Source of the DNA: an uncultured Eubacteriales bacterium
Lineage (GTDB): Bacteria; Bacillota; Clostridia; UMGS1840
Direction: 5' to 3'
DNA: 5,361 bases
Assembly (NCBI GenBank): GCA_900555525.1
Contig: USLP01000122.1
Coordinates: forward strand, 1-5,361
Notes under the pieces: model-generated
Database searches by the model: none
Told to the model about the DNA's origin: nothing
Seen by the model: only the letters and a program-made list of their open reading frames with translations
Translations under genes and position numbers: made by a program
Shown here: positions 5,101-5,361 of the stretch, piece by piece
How positions within the stretch are numbered: position 1 is the first letter of the stretch
How the letters are laid out: each line of letters starts with the position of its first letter

Positions 5101-5361
5101 ATGAATATTTATAAAAACAAAATAGATGAAAATATAAACAACGGCTGCTGCGGAGGCTGCTGCTGTAAGCTGACAGGTCCTACAGGCCCGATGGGTCCCA
5201 CGGGGCCGACAGGACCGCAAGGCATTCCGGGACCTGACGGCTTAACAGGCGCAACAGGTCCTACAGGCCCTCAGGGCACAACAGGCTTGACAGGCGCAAC
5301 AGGTCCCACAGGTCCTCAGGGCGCAACAGGCTTAACAGGCGCAACAGGTCCTACAGGCCCT
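5101..5361 (+). CDS. Collagen-like (Gly-X-Y repeat) protein, BclA/exosporium-like; 3' end outside window
   Basis: The first 87 residues are visible and the frame runs off the window open. A short, polar, Asn/Lys-rich head (1-14) leads to a cysteine cluster, GCCGGCCCK (15-23), and from residue 26 to the end every third residue is Gly: 20 complete Gly-X-Y triplets plus two residues, mostly G-P-T, G-A-T and G-P-Q. Proteins with such repeats form trimeric collagen-like rods; in spore formers many are exosporium filaments like BclA of the Bacillus cereus group, where threonines in the triplets carry sugars. No signal peptide is visible, which suits a protein made in the mother cell and assembled on the spore. 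The Cys cluster could cross-link chains or anchor the rod to a Cys-rich layer (inference). The candidate SigK-like promoter, 5' hairpin and extended ribosome binding region lie directly upstream. A phage tail-fibre collagen protein is a less likely alternative, since nothing phage-like is nearby. The total length and any C-terminal trimerisation domain cannot be seen. Confidence 0.88.
   Translation, partial: MNIYKNKIDENINNGCCGGCCCKLTGPTGPMGPTGPTGPQGIPGPDGLTGATGPTGPQGTTGLTGATGPTGPQGATGLTGATGPTGP
5239..5361 (+). repeat. 45-bp tandem repeat within the collagen-like gene
   Basis: Units begin at 5239, 5284 and 5329 and continue past the window end. Each encodes the 15-residue block [13 protein letters not shown](T/A)T. 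The copies differ mainly at synonymous sites and at the T/A residue, which indicates recent duplication of the block. Arrays of this kind vary in copy number between strains in collagen-like genes and are prone to assembly collapse. Confidence 0.85.

Noticed and set aside
5026..5220. A 64-codon open frame on the minus strand opposite the collagen-like gene.
   Set aside because: It is the antisense of the Gly-X-Y tract and its upstream region; the low-complexity Ala/Arg/Cys N-terminus comes from the GC-rich repeat.

Overview
The window looks like chromosomal DNA from a spore-forming, low-to-moderate GC Firmicute, most likely an anaerobic Clostridia member. The grounds are AT-rich intergenic DNA with consensus SigA promoters, strong AGGAGG-type ribosome binding sites, a glycine riboswitch, GHKL (AgrC-like) sensor genes, a short-chain-dehydrogenase type uxuB, and a BclA-like collagen gene behind what resembles a SigK promoter. 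The genus cannot be told from this sequence.

Layout. (1) 3-98: the last codons of a protein that looks like the C-terminus of a GHKL histidine kinase. (2) 103-171: two 17-bp direct repeats directly upstream of a good SigA promoter, resembling a LytTR-regulator operator. (3) 193-1260: a polytopic membrane protein with a worn-down GHKL domain (no recognisable phospho-accepting H-box, altered N-box, no G boxes), started from TTG. (4) 1279-1559: a consensus promoter, a glycine riboswitch with one full aptamer and a probable 5' ghost aptamer, and an intrinsic terminator. (5) 1582-2970: an alanine/glycine:cation symporter (AGCS family) under that riboswitch. (6) 2982-3015: a bidirectional terminator between convergent genes. 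(7) 4909 to 3029 on the minus strand: a two-gene uxuA-uxuB operon for hexuronate breakdown. (8) 4910-5100: a divergent intergenic region with the uxuA promoter on one side and a probable sporulation promoter with a 5' leader hairpin on the other. (9) 5101 to the window end: the start of a collagen-like Gly-X-Y protein with a Cys-rich N-terminus.

How the genes work together. UxuB and UxuA are consecutive steps converting D-fructuronate to D-mannonate and then to 2-keto-3-deoxygluconate. The symporter stands alone, and its leader architecture suggests expression is shut off when glycine is plentiful. The two GHKL-type proteins and the direct repeats between them look like part of a peptide-sensing two-component locus whose response regulator lies outside the window. 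The collagen-like gene is probably a spore-surface protein.

The most unusual items are the degenerate, LytTR-operator-linked kinase-like membrane protein and the collagen-like gene with its CCGGCCC head, SigK-like promoter and hairpin at the predicted transcript 5' end. Neither amounts to a clearly new system from this window alone.
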